Under the pieces are notes generated by a model. It made no database searches and was not told the origin of the DNA. It was given only the letters and a program-made list of their open reading frames with translations. From assembly GCA_016858145.1 (NCBI GenBank), contig JAEHOE010000066.1:1-64000 (forward strand): a stretch of 64,000 nt of DNA. Reading direction: 5' to 3'. The position numbers and the translations under genes were made by a program. This stretch comes from Edaphochlamys debaryana (taxonomy: Eukaryota > Chlorophyta > Chlorophyceae > Chlamydomonadales). Each line of letters opens with the position of its first letter. The stretch's first letter is position 1. Positions 14,689 to 27,538 of this stretch are shown one piece after another.

Positions 14689-15836
14689 GCCGTGTCGGAG
14701 GCCGAACTGTCATCCCGCACGGTGCACGTCGATTACAATAGAAGCAGGAATACCCTGCTAAGCGCCGATGTCGTTGACTGTAGTCGCGGCTCGGGCCCTG
14801 TCACATTCAGCATGTCTCGTGTCCGATACTCGCGACGCAACGTTTCGCGGCCGTACAGGCGACCCCTCCAGAAGTGCTCCATCACCATCACTGTATACAT
14901 CGCGGCCAGAGCGGTGACGGCCACGCAGGGTAAATTGTGAAACCCGGCGCGGCATGTCGGGGGTCTCGCCATGTTGGCACGACGCGAACAAGCACCGCCA
15001 GCTCCCGAGGATGGTCGCGATGCCCTGTGGCCAAGGGGTCTCGTGTTGTGACAACAGGGGCTTTGCGGGCTTCGAAGCCGGGCGGGCCAGGGGAGCGATG
15101 GTCTGAATCCTTCTGAAGGAGATTTTTGGGTGCAATCGGGCACTTTGCCTGGTCGCTATCATCATGGGAAAGCCTGTGCCAGGCATCCTGTTCTGTTTTG
15201 TACAAACCTTGGTTCCTGACCTTTCAACCACCAACCGCCCAACCGTCAACCGCCAGCTGGTGCACGACTTCCGCCCATTGGAAATCCCCACGTCCTTCCA
15301 CTTCACCCCCGCTTCCCTTTGATCCCGCCACCTGAGCGCCATGAGATACCAGCCTCCCTGGCCCCTTCACACTCAGAAGTACTCAGTCAAGGCTTTCAGC
15401 AGCGCCACAGTGCGCAGGCTTCAGGCAGCCAGGCTAGATGCGGAAGGCATTGGTCCCTTCCGCGCCCGTCACACGTGAGGGCGCATGGCCCTTGTGTGGG
15501 CGTTTACTAGCTGATCAGCACAGCAAGGCTGTGGCCGGCGAGCTTCAAGTTAATACACTCTACCTGCTGTATTTGTTACCTGCGGCTGGGCGTACAAGTC
15601 CTTCCGCCTGGGGTGAACTCGACGGTGCATCGCCAGGTGGACACTGCCGAATGGACCGCAGTGACAGGCAAGGCCGCCATGGAGGCTCGCCCCTCAGAGC
15701 CCGACCTGAGCCTGCGACATGGGTGAGAGCTATGTATACTGTGTTCGGATTAGGCGCAGTTGAGGTCAAGGGCAGGCCACAGGGGTTCGGGGGGACAGCT
15801 CAATTGTGGAGGGGGCGGGGGTCTGGTTCGTGCCAG
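14689..15836 (+). repeat. Satellite unit 9 with 753-bp internal deletion
   Basis: Unit positions 426-1178 are absent. The junction is at 15,113/15,114, where GAATCCTTC joins TGAAGGAGAT. The rest of the unit matches its neighbours apart from a private T at 14,888. The left breakpoint is at the same unit position as the outer end of the inverted block at 30,062. Confidence 0.93.
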
Positions 15837-18800
15837 GCCGTGTCGGAGGCCGAACTGTCATCCCGCACGGTGCACGTCGATTACAATAGAAGCAGGAATA
15901 CCCTGCTAAGCGCCGATGTCGTTGACTGTAGTCGCGGCTCGGGCCCTGTCACATTCAGCATGTCTCGTGTCCGATACTCGCGACGCAACGTTTCGCGGCC
16001 GTACAGGCGACCCCTCCAGAAGTGCTCCATCACCAGCACTGTATACATCGCGGCCAGAGCGGTGACGGCCACGCAGGGTAAATTGTGAAACCCGGCGCGG
16101 CATGTCGGGGGTCTCGCCATGTTGGCACGACGCGAACAAGCACCGCCAGCTCCCGAGGATGGTCGCGATGCCCTGTGGCCAAGGGGTCTCGTGTTGTGAC
16201 AACAGGGGCTTTGCGGGCTTCGAAGCCGGGCGGGCCAGGGGAGCGATGGTCTGAATCCTTCACTCCGGCAACTATGTCCCTACGTTGCACCCCACCCTGT
16301 GCGGACCACGGGGAATCCACTTGCAGCTGATGCCGCCACGACCTGGCCCGGTAATCCGACTCAGGACGCATTGCCCCAGCACGGCATGTGGGTTATTCTG
16401 TGGCTCAGCCCCAGGGCGTACCCCTGCCTAGCAACAGCCAGCCATGCCCCGGGGGCGCCCGCGTCCCATAAGCGCAACCCGCTCGGCAGCTTGGAGATGG
16501 CGCGCGAATCAACGGCCCCCGGAATCAAGCAGCTAGGCTATAGATGTCATGAGATGCGGTATTGGTCTCTTCCAGGAAAGGCTGTAGGCGTGCGCTCTGC
16601 CCTCGAGTTGGTGGGGGGCACAAACAGCACTTGCATGCAACCCCAGCTGGGCGGCGAGGTCGCTGCCCAGCCTGCCGGGCGAGTCAAGATGAACTCTCTG
16701 CTGCGCTCAGGTATTGACCGAGAGCTCAAGCTGCTGGCGTGGGCTGGGGCGAAGGCCCGCCCGATGAGGTCAAAAGCCAGGGTCCCGTACCCACGCTTGC
16801 TGAGCCCCCCTTTTGCACAGCTCGATACACCGTATCTTCCTCTACCATAATGTCGTGGCGCTGGACGGTGCGAGCAAACATTCTCATGGCCGCTCGCGCT
16901 TGCACTAGGGAGCACGCGTATGGGCGGGACAGGGCGCGTTACATAGCCATTGTCAAGTAGTTGGGCCCTAGGGCGGTGGGGGGTGGGGAGGCCGTAGGGA
17001 CTTTCTGCCCTAAGTGAAGGAGATTTTTGGGTGCAATCGGGCACTTTGCCTGGTCGCTATCATCATGGGAAAGCCTGTGCCAGGCATCCTGTTCTGTTTT
17101 GTACAAACCTTGGTTCCTGACCTTTCAACCACCAACCGCCCAACCGTCAACCGCCAGCTGGTGCACGACTTCCGCCCATTGGAAATCCCCACGTCCTTCC
17201 ACTTCACCCCCGCTTCCCTTTGATCCCGCCACCTGAGCGCCATGAGATACCAGCCTCCCTGGCCCCTTCACACTCAGAAGTACTCAGTCAAGGCTTTCAG
17301 CAGCGCCACAGTGCGCAGGCTTCAGGCAGCCAGGCTAGATGCGGAAGGCATTGGTCCCTTCCGCGCCCGTCACACGTGAGGGCGCATGGCCCTTGTGTGG
17401 GCGTTTACTAGCTGATCAGCACAGCAAGGCTGTGGCCGGCGAGCTTCAAGTTAATACACTCTACCTGCTGTATTTGTTACCTGCGGCTGGGCGTACAAGT
17501 CCTTCCGCCTGGGGTGAACTCGACGGTGCATCGCCAGGTGGACACTGCCGAATGGACCGCAGTGACAGGCAAGGCCGCCATGGAGGCTCGCCCCTCAGAG
17601 CCCGACCTGAGCCTGCGACATGGGTGAGAGCTATGTATACTGTGTTCGGATTAGGCGCAGTTGAGGTCAAGGGCAGGCCACAGGGGTTCGGGGGGACAGC
17701 TCAATTGTGGAGGGGGCGGGGGTCTGGTTCGTGCCAGGCCGTGTCGGAGGCCGAACTGTCATCCCGCACGGTGCACGTCGATTACAATAGAAGCAGGAAT
17801 ACCCTGCTAAGCGCCGATGTCGTTGACTGTAGTCGCGGCTCGGGCCCTGTCACATTCAGCATGTCTCGTGTCCGATACTCGCGACGCAACGTTTCGCGGC
17901 CGTACAGGCGACCCCTCCAGAAGTGCTCCATCACCAGCACTGTATACATCGCGGCCAGAGCGGTGACGGCCACGCAGGGTAAATTGTGAAACCCGGCGCG
18001 GCATGTCGGGGGTCTCGCCATGTTGGCACGACGCGAACAAGCACCGCCAGCTCCCGAGGATGGTCGCGATGCCCTGTGGCCAAGGGGTCTCGTGTTGTGA
18101 CAACAGGGGCTTTGCGGGCTTCGAAGCCGGGCGGGCCAGGGGAGCGATGGTCTGAATCCTTCACTCCGGCAACTATGTCCCTACGTTGCACCCCACCCTG
18201 TGCGGACCACGGGGAATCCACTTGCAGCTGATGCCGCCACGACCTGGCCCGGTAATCCGACTCAGGACGCATTGCCCCAGCACGGCATGTGGGTTATTCT
18301 GTGGCTCAGCCCCAGGGCGTACCCCTGCCTAGCAACAGCCAGCCATGCCCCGGGGGCGCCCGCGTCCCATAAGCGCAACCCGCTCGGCAGCTTGGAGATG
18401 GCGCGCGAATCAACGGCCCCCGGAATCAAGCAGCTAGGCTATAGATGTCATGAGATGCGGTATTGGTCTCTTCCAGGAAAGGCTGTAGGCGTGCGCTCTG
18501 CCCTCGAGTTGGTGGGGGGCACAAACAGCACTTGCATGCAACCCCAGCTGGGCGGCGAGGTCGCTGCCCAGCCTGCCGGGCGAGTCAAGATGAACTCTCT
18601 GCTGCGCTCAGGTATTGACCGAGAGCTCAAGCTGCTGGCGTGGGCTGGGGCGAAGGCCCGCCCGATGAGGTCAAAAGCCAGGGTCCCGTACCCACGCTTG
18701 CTGAGCCCCCCTTTTGCACAGCTCGATACACCGTATCTTCCTCTACCATAATGTCGTGGCGCTGGACGGTGCGAGCAAACATTCTCATGGCCGCTCGCGC

Positions 18801-21800
18801 TTGCACTAGGGAGCACGCGTATGGGCGGGACAGGGCGCGTTACATAGCCATTGTCAAGTAGTTGGGCCCTAGGGCGGTGGGGGGTGGGGAGGCCGTAGGG
18901 ACTTTCTGCCCTAAGTGAAGGAGATTTTTGGGTGCAATCGGGCACTTTGCCTGGTCGCTATCATCATGGGAAAGCCTGTGCCAGGCATCCTGTTCTGTTT
19001 TGTACAAACCTTGGTTCCTGACCTTTCAACCACCAACCGCCCAACCGTCAACCGCCAGCTGGTGCACGACTTCCGCCCATTGGAAATCCCCACGTCCTTC
19101 CACTTCACCCCCGCTTCCCTTTGATCCCGCCACCTGAGCGCCATGAGATACCAGCCTCCCTGGCCCCTTCACACTCAGAAGTACTCAGTCAAGGCTTTCA
19201 GCAGCGCCACAGTGCGCAGGCTTCAGGCAGCCAGGCTAGATGCGGAAGGCATTGGTCCCTTCCGCGCCCGTCACACGTGAGGGCGCATGGCCCTTGTGTG
19301 GGCGTTTACTAGCTGATCAGCACAGCAAGGCTGTGGCCGGCGAGCTTCAAGTTAATACACTCTACCTGCTGTATTTGTTACCTGCGGCTGGGCGTACAAG
19401 TCCTTCCGCCTGGGGTGAACTCGACGGTGCATCGCCAGGTGGACACTGCCGAATGGACCGCAGTGACAGGCAAGGCCGCCATGGAGGCTCGCCCCTCAGA
19501 GCCCGACCTGAGCCTGCGACATGGGTGAGAGCTATGTATACTGTGTTCGGATTAGGCGCAGTTGAGGTCAAGGGCAGGCCACAGGGGTTCGGGGGGACAG
19601 CTCAATTGTGGAGGGGGCGGGGGTCTGGTTCGTGCCAGGCCGTGTCGGAGGCCGAACTGTCATCCCGCACGGTGCACGTCGATTACAATAGAAGCAGGAA
19701 TACCCTGCTAAGCGCCGATGTCGTTGACTGTAGTCGCGGCTCGGGCCCTGTCACATTCAGCATGTCTCGTGTCCGATACTCGCGACGCAACGTTTCGCGG
19801 CCGTACAGGCGACCCCTCCAGAAGTGCTCCATCACCAGCACTGTATACATCGCGGCCAGAGCGGTGACGGCCACGCAGGGTAAATTGTGAAACCCGGCGC
19901 GGCATGTCGGGGGTCTCGCCATGTTGGCACGACGCGAACAAGCACCGCCAGCTCCCGAGGATGGTCGCGATGCCCTGTGGCCAAGGGGTCTCGTGTTGTG
20001 ACAACAGGGGCTTTGCGGGCTTCGAAGCCGGGCGGGCCAGGGGAGCGATGGTCTGAATCCTTCACTCCGGCAACTATGTCCCTACGTTGCACCCCACCCT
20101 GTGCGGACCACGGGGAATCCACTTGCAGCTGATGCCGCCACGACCTGGCCCGGTAATCCGACTCAGGACGCATTGCCCCAGCACGGCATGTGGGTTATTC
20201 TGTGGCTCAGCCCCAGGGCGTACCCCTGCCTAGCAACAGCCAGCCATGCCCCGGGGGCGCCCGCGTCCCATAAGCGCAACCCGCTCGGCAGCTTGGAGAT
20301 GGCGCGCGAATCAACGGCCCCCGGAATCAAGCAGCTAGGCTATAGATGTCATGAGATGCGGTATTGGTCTCTTCCAGGAAAGGCTGTAGGCGTGCGCTCT
20401 GCCCTCGAGTTGGTGGGGGGCACAAACAGCACTTGCATGCAACCCCAGCTGGGCGGCGAGGTCGCTGCCCAGCCTGCCGGGCGAGTCAAGATGAACTCTC
20501 TGCTGCGCTCAGGTATTGACCGAGAGCTCAAGCTGCTGGCGTGGGCTGGGGCGAAGGCCCGCCCGATGAGGTCAAAAGCCAGGGTCCCGTACCCACGCTT
20601 GCTGAGCCCCCCTTTTGCACAGCTCGATACACCGTATCTTCCTCTACCATAATGTCGTGGCGCTGGACGGTGCGAGCAAACATTCTCATGGCCGCTCGCG
20701 CTTGCACTAGGGAGCACGCGTATGGGCGGGACAGGGCGCGTTACATAGCCATTGTCAAGTAGTTGGGCCCTAGGGCGGTGGGGGGTGGGGAGGCCGTAGG
20801 GACTTTCTGCCCTAAGTGAAGGAGATTTTTGGGTGCAATCGGGCACTTTGCCTGGTCGCTATCATCATGGGAAAGCCTGTGCCAGGCATCCTGTTCTGTT
20901 TTGTACAAACCTTGGTTCCTGACCTTTCAACCACCAACCGCCCAACCGTCAACCGCCAGCTGGTGCACGACTTCCGCCCATTGGAAATCCCCACGTCCTT
21001 CCACTTCACCCCCGCTTCCCTTTGATCCCGCCACCTGAGCGCCATGAGATACCAGCCTCCCTGGCCCCTTCACACTCAGAAGTACTCAGTCAAGGCTTTC
21101 AGCAGCGCCACAGTGCGCAGGCTTCAGGCAGCCAGGCTAGATGCGGAAGGCATTGGTCCCTTCCGCGCCCGTCACACGTGAGGGCGCATGGCCCTTGTGT
21201 GGGCGTTTACTAGCTGATCAGCACAGCAAGGCTGTGGCCGGCGAGCTTCAAGTTAATACACTCTACCTGCTGTATTTGTTACCTGCGGCTGGGCGTACAA
21301 GTCCTTCCGCCTGGGGTGAACTCGACGGTGCATCGCCAGGTGGACACTGCCGAATGGACCGCAGTGACAGGCAAGGCCGCCATGGAGGCTCGCCCCTCAG
21401 AGCCCGACCTGAGCCTGCGACATGGGTGAGAGCTATGTATACTGTGTTCGGATTAGGCGCAGTTGAGGTCAAGGGCAGGCCACAGGGGTTCGGGGGGACA
21501 GCTCAATTGTGGAGGGGGCGGGGGTCTGGTTCGTGCCAGGCCGTGTCGGAGGCCGAACTGTCATCCCGCACGGTGCACGTCGATTACAATAGAAGCAGGA
21601 ATACCCTGCTAAGCGACGATGTCGTTGACTGTAGTCGCGGCTCGGGCCCTGTCACATTCAGCATGTCTCGTGTCCGATACTCGCGACGCAACGTTTCGCG
21701 GCCGTACAGGCGACCCCTCCAGAAGTGCTCCATCACCAGCACTGTATACATCGCGGCCAGAGCGGTGACGGCCACGCAGGGTAAATTGTGAAACCCGGCG

Positions 21801-24800
21801 CGGCATGTCGGGGGTCTCGCCATGTTGGCACGACGCGAACAAGCACCGCCAGCTCCCGAGGATGGTCGCGATGCCCTGTGGCCAAGGGGTCTCGTGTTGT
21901 GACAACAGGGGCTTTGCGGGCTTCGAAGCCGGGCGGGCCAGGGGAGCGATGGTCTGAATCCTTCACTCCGGCAACTATGTCCCTACGTTGCACCCCACCC
22001 TGTGCGGACCACGGGGAATCCACTTGCAGCTGATGCCGCCACGACCTGGCCCGGTAATCCGACTCAGGACGCATTGCCCCAGCACGGCATGTGGGTTATT
22101 CTGTGGCTCAGCCCCAGGGCGTACCCCTGCCTAGCAACAGCCAGCCATGCCCCGGGGGCGCCCGCGTCCCATAAGCGCAACCCGCTCGGCAGCTTGGAGA
22201 TGGCGCGCGAATCAACGGCCCCCGGAATCAAGCAGCTAGGCTATAGATGTCATGAGATGCGGTATTGGTCTCTTCCAGGAAAGGCTGTAGGCGTGCGCTC
22301 TGCCCTCGAGTTGGTGGGGGGCACAAACAGCACTTGCATGCAACCCCAGCTGGGCGGCGAGGTCGCTGCCCAGCCTGCCGGGCGAGTCAAGATGAACTCT
22401 CTGCTGCGCTCAGGTATTGACCGAGAGCTCAAGCTGCTGGCGTGGGCTGGGGCGAAGGCCCGCCCGATGAGGTCAAAAGCCAGGGTCCCGTACCCACGCT
22501 TGCTGAGCCCCCCTTTTGCACAGCTCGATACACCGTATCTTCCTCTACCATAATGTCGTGGCGCTGGACGGTGCGAGCAAACATTCTCATGGCCGCTCGC
22601 GCTTGCACTAGGGAGCACGCGTATGGGCGGGACAGGGCGCGTTACATAGCCATTGTCAAGTAGTTGGGCCCTAGGGCGGTGGGGGGTGGGGAGGCCGTAG
22701 GGACTTTCTGCCCTAAGTGAAGGAGATTTTTGGGTGCAATCGGGCACTTTGCCTGGTCGCTATCATCATGGGAAAGCCTGTGCCAGGCATCCTGTTCTGT
22801 TTTGTACAAACCTTGGTTCCTGACCTTTCAACCACCAACCGCCCAACCGTCAACCGCCAGCTGGTGCACGACTTCCGCCCATTGGAAATCCCCACGTCCT
22901 TCCACTTCACCCCCGCTTCCCTTTGATCCCGCCACCTGAGCGCCATGAGATACCAGCCTCCCTGGCCCCTTCACACTCAGAAGTACTCAGTCAAGGCTTT
23001 CAGCAGCGCCACAGTGCGCAGGCTTCAGGCAGCCAGGCTAGATGCGGAAGGCATTGGTCCCTTCCGCGCCCGTCACACGTGAGGGCGCATGGCCCTTGTG
23101 TGGGCGTTTACTAGCTGATCAGCACAGCAAGGCTGTGGCCGGCGAGCTTCAAGTTAATACACTCTACCTGCTGTATTTGTTACCTGCGGCTGGGCGTACA
23201 AGTCCTTCCGCCTGGGGTGAACTCGACGGTGCATCGCCAGGTGGACACTGCCGAATGGACCGCAGTGACAGGCAAGGCCGCCATGGAGGCTCGCCCCTCA
23301 GAGCCCGACCTGAGCCTGCGACATGGGTGAGAGCTATGTATACTGTGTTCGGATTAGGCGCAGTTGAGGTCAAGGGCAGGCCACAGGGGTTCGGGGGGAC
23401 AGCTCAATTGTGGAGGGGGCGGGGGTCTGGTTCGTGCCAGGCCGTGTCGGAGGCCGAACTGTCATCCCGCACGGTGCACGTCGATTACAATAGAAGCAGG
23501 AATACCCTGCTAAGCGCCGATGTCGTTGACTGTAGTCGCGGCTCGGGCCCTGTCACATTCAGCATGTCTCGTGTCCGATACTCGCGACGCAACGTTTCGC
23601 GGCCGTACAGGCGACCCCTCCAGAAGTGCTCCATCACCAGCACTGTATACATCGCGGCCAGAGCGGTGACGGCCACGCAGGGTAAATTGTGAAACCCGGC
23701 GCGGCATGTCGGGGGTCTCGCCATGTTGGCACGACGCGAACAAGCACCGCCAGCTCCCGAGGATGGTCGCGATGCCCTGTGGCCAAGGGGTCTCGTGTTG
23801 TGACAACAGGGGCTTTGCGGGCTTCGAAGCCGGGCGGGCCAGGGGAGCGATGGTCTGAATCCTTCACTCCGGCAACTATGTCCCTACGTTGCACCCCACC
23901 CTGTGCGGACCACGGGGAATCCACTTGCAGCTGATGCCGCCACGACCTGGCCCGGTAATCCGACTCAGGACGCATTGCCCCAGCACGGCATGTGGGTTAT
24001 TCTGTGGCTCAGCCCCAGGGCGTACCCCTGCCTAGCAACAGCCAGCCATGCCCCGGGGGCGCCCGCGTCCCATAAGCGCAACCCGCTCGGCAGCTTGGAG
24101 ATGGCGCGCGAATCAACGGCCCCCGGAATCAAGCAGCTAGGCTATAGATGTCATGAGATGCGGTATTGGTCTCTTCCAGGAAAGGCTGTAGGCGTGCGCT
24201 CTGCCCTCGAGTTGGTGGGGGGCACAAACAGCACTTGCATGCAACCCCAGCTGGGCGGCGAGGTCGCTGCCCAGCCTGCCGGGCGAGTCAAGATGAACTC
24301 TCTGCTGCGCTCAGGTATTGACCGAGAGCTCAAGCTGCTGGCGTGGGCTGGGGCGAAGGCCCGCCCGATGAGGTCAAAAGCCAGGGTCCCGTACCCACGC
24401 TTGCTGAGCCCCCCTTTTGCACAGCTCGATACACCGTATCTTCCTCTACCATAATGTCGTGGCGCTGGACGGTGCGAGCAAACATTCTCATGGCCGCTCG
24501 CGCTTGCACTAGGGAGCACGCGTATGGGCGGGACAGGGCGCGTTACATAGCCATTGTCAAGTAGTTGGGCCCTAGGGCGGTGGGGGGTGGGGAGGCCGTA
24601 GGGACTTTCTGCCCTAAGTGAAGGAGATTTTTGGGTGCAATCGGGCACTTTGCCTGGTCGCTATCATCATGGGAAAGCCTGTGCCAGGCATCCTGTTCTG
24701 TTTTGTACAAACCTTGGTTCCTGACCTTTCAACCACCAACCGCCCAACCGTCAACCGCCAGCTGGTGCACGACTTCCGCCCATTGGAAATCCCCACGTCC

Positions 24801-27538
24801 TTCCACTTCACCCCCGCTTCCCTTTGATCCCGCCACCTGAGCGCCATGAGATACCAGCCTCCCTGGCCCCTTCACACTCAGAAGTACTCAGTCAAGGCTT
24901 TCAGCAGCGCCACAGTGCGCAGGCTTCAGGCAGCCAGGCTAGATGCGGAAGGCATTGGTCCCTTCCGCGCCCGTCACACGTGAGGGCGCATGGCCCTTGT
25001 GTGGGCGTTTACTAGCTGATCAGCACAGCAAGGCTGTGGCCGGCGAGCTTCAAGTTAATACACTCTACCTGCTGTATTTGTTACCTGCGGCTGGGCGTAC
25101 AAGTCCTTCCGCCTGGGGTGAACTCGACGGTGCATCGCCAGGTGGACACTGCCGAATGGACCGCAGTGACAGGCAAGGCCGCCATGGAGGCTCGCCCCTC
25201 AGAGCCCGACCTGAGCCTGCGACATGGGTGAGAGCTATGTATACTGTGTTCGGATTAGGCGCAGTTGAGGTCAAGGGCAGGCCACAGGGGTTCGGGGGGA
25301 CAGCTCAATTGTGGAGGGGGCGGGGGTCTGGTTCGTGCCAGGCCGTGTCGGAGGCCGAACTGTCATCCCGCACGGTGCACGTCGATTACAATAGAAGCAG
25401 GAATACCCTGCTAAGCGCCGATGTCGTTGACTGTAGTCGCGGCTCGGGCCCTGTCACATTCAGCATGTCTCGTGTCCGATACTCGCGACGCAACGTTTCG
25501 CGGCCGTACAGGCGACCCCTCCAGAAGTGCTCCATCACCAGCACTGTATACATCGCGGCCAGAGCGGTGACGGCCACGCAGGGTAAATTGTGAAACCCGG
25601 CGCGGCATGTCGGGGGTCTCGCCATGTTGGCACGACGCGAACAAGCACCGCCAGCTCCCGAGGATGGTCGCGATGCCCTGTGGCCAAGGGGTCTCGTGTT
25701 GTGACAACAGGGGCTTTGCGGGCTTCGAAGCCGGGCGGGCCAGGGGAGCGATGGTCTGAATCCTTCACTCCGGCAACTATGTCCCTACGTTGCACCCCAC
25801 CCTGTGCGGACCACGGGGAATCCACTTGCAGCTGATGCCGCCACGACCTGGCCCGGTAATCCGACTCAGGACGCATTGCCCCAGCACGGCATGTGGGTTA
25901 TTCTGTGGCTCAGCCCCAGGGCGTACCCCTGCCTAGCAACAGCCAGCCATGCCCCGGGGGCGCCCGCGTCCCATAAGCGCAACCCGCTCGGCAGCTTGGA
26001 GATGGCGCGCGAATCAACGGCCCCCGGAATCAAGCAGCTAGGCTATAGATGTCATGAGATGCGGTATTGGTCTCTTCCAGGAAAGGCTGTAGGCGTGCGC
26101 TCTGCCCTCGAGTTGGTGGGGGGCACAAACAGCACTTGCATGCAACCCCAGCTGGGCGGCGAGGTCGCTGCCCAGCCTGCCGGGCGAGTCAAGATGAACT
26201 CTCTGCTGCGCTCAGGTATTGACCGAGAGCTCAAGCTGCTGGCGTGGGCTGGGGCGAAGGCCCGCCCGATGAGGTCAAAAGCCAGGGTCCCGTACCCACG
26301 CTTGCTGAGCCCCCCTTTTGCACAGCTCGATACACCGTATCTTCCTCTACCATAATGTCGTGGCGCTGGACGGTGCGAGCAAACATTCTCATGGCCGCTC
26401 GCGCTTGCACTAGGGAGCACGCGTATGGGCGGGACAGGGCGCGTTACATAGCCATTGTCAAGTAGTTGGGCCCTAGGGCGGTGGGGGGTGGGGAGGCCGT
26501 AGGGACTTTCTGCCCTAAGTGAAGGAGATTTTTGGGTGCAATCGGGCACTTTGCCTGGTCGCTATCATCATGGGAAAGCCTGTGCCAGGCATCCTGTTCT
26601 GTTTTGTACAAACCTTGGTTCCTGACCTTTCAACCACCAACCGCCCAACCGTCAACCGCCAGCTGGTGCACGACTTCCGCCCATTGGAAATCCCCACGTC
26701 CTTCCACTTCACCCCCGCTTCCCTTTGATCCCGCCACCTGAGCGCCATGAGATACCAGCCTCCCTGGCCCCTTCACACTCAGAAGTACTCAGTCAAGGCT
26801 TTCAGCAGCGCCACAGTGCGCAGGCTTCAGGCAGCCAGGCTAGATGCGGAAGGCATTGGTCCCTTCCGCGCCCGTCACACGTGAGGGCGCATGGCCCTTG
26901 TGTGGGCGTTTACTAGCTGATCAGCACAGCAAGGCTGTGGCCGGCGAGCTTCAAGTTAATACACTCTACCTGCTGTATTTGTTACCTGCGGCTGGGCGTA
27001 CAAGTCCTTCCGCCTGGGGTGAACTCGACGGTGCATCGCCAGGTGGACACTGCCGAATGGACCGCAGTGACAGGCAAGGCCGCCATGGAGGCTCGCCCCT
27101 CAGAGCCCGACCTGAGCCTGCGACATGGGTGAGAGCTATGTATACTGTGTTCGGATTAGGCGCAGTTGAGGTCAAGGGCAGGCCACAGGGGTTCGGGGGG
27201 ACAGCTCAATTGTGGAGGGGGCGGGGGTCTGGTTCGTGCCAGGCCGTGTCGGAGGCCGAACTGTCATCCCGCACGGTGCACGTCGATTACAATAGAAGCA
27301 GGAATACCCTGCTAAGCGCCGATGTCGTTGACTGTAGTCGCGGCTCGGGCCCTGTCACATTCAGCATGTCTCGTGTCCGATACTCGCGACGCAACGTTTC
27401 GCGGCCGTACAGGCGACCCCTCCAGAAGTGCTCCATCACCAGCACTGTATACATCGCGGCCAGAGCGGTGACGGCCACGCAGGGTAAATTGTGAAACCCG
27501 GCGCGGCATGTCGGGGGTCTCGCCATGTTGGCACGACG

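Larger units (their letters stand above)
1..27538 (+). repeat. 1,901-bp satellite array, direct orientation
   Basis: Head-to-tail tandem array. Taking GCCGTGTCGG as unit start, units begin at 1, 1894, 3282, 5184, 7085, 8986, 10887, 12788, 14689, 15837, 17738, 19639, 21540, 23441 and 25342, with a 296-bp stub from 27243. Most are exactly 1,901 bp; unit 2 (1,388 bp) and unit 9 (1,148 bp) carry internal deletions. From about 3.3 kb rightward the copies differ by only a few single bases that I can see, such as 14888, 21616, 13407, 10848 and 12525, which points to recent homogenisation. Open frames of up to 216 codons recur in every unit on both strands, but none resembles a protein I know and there is no sign of coding constraint. 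I recognise no transposase, reverse transcriptase or telomere repeat. Long satellites are known from subtelomeres of Chlamydomonas species; whether this one is subtelomeric cannot be told from the window, because the left end is open. Confidence 0.97.
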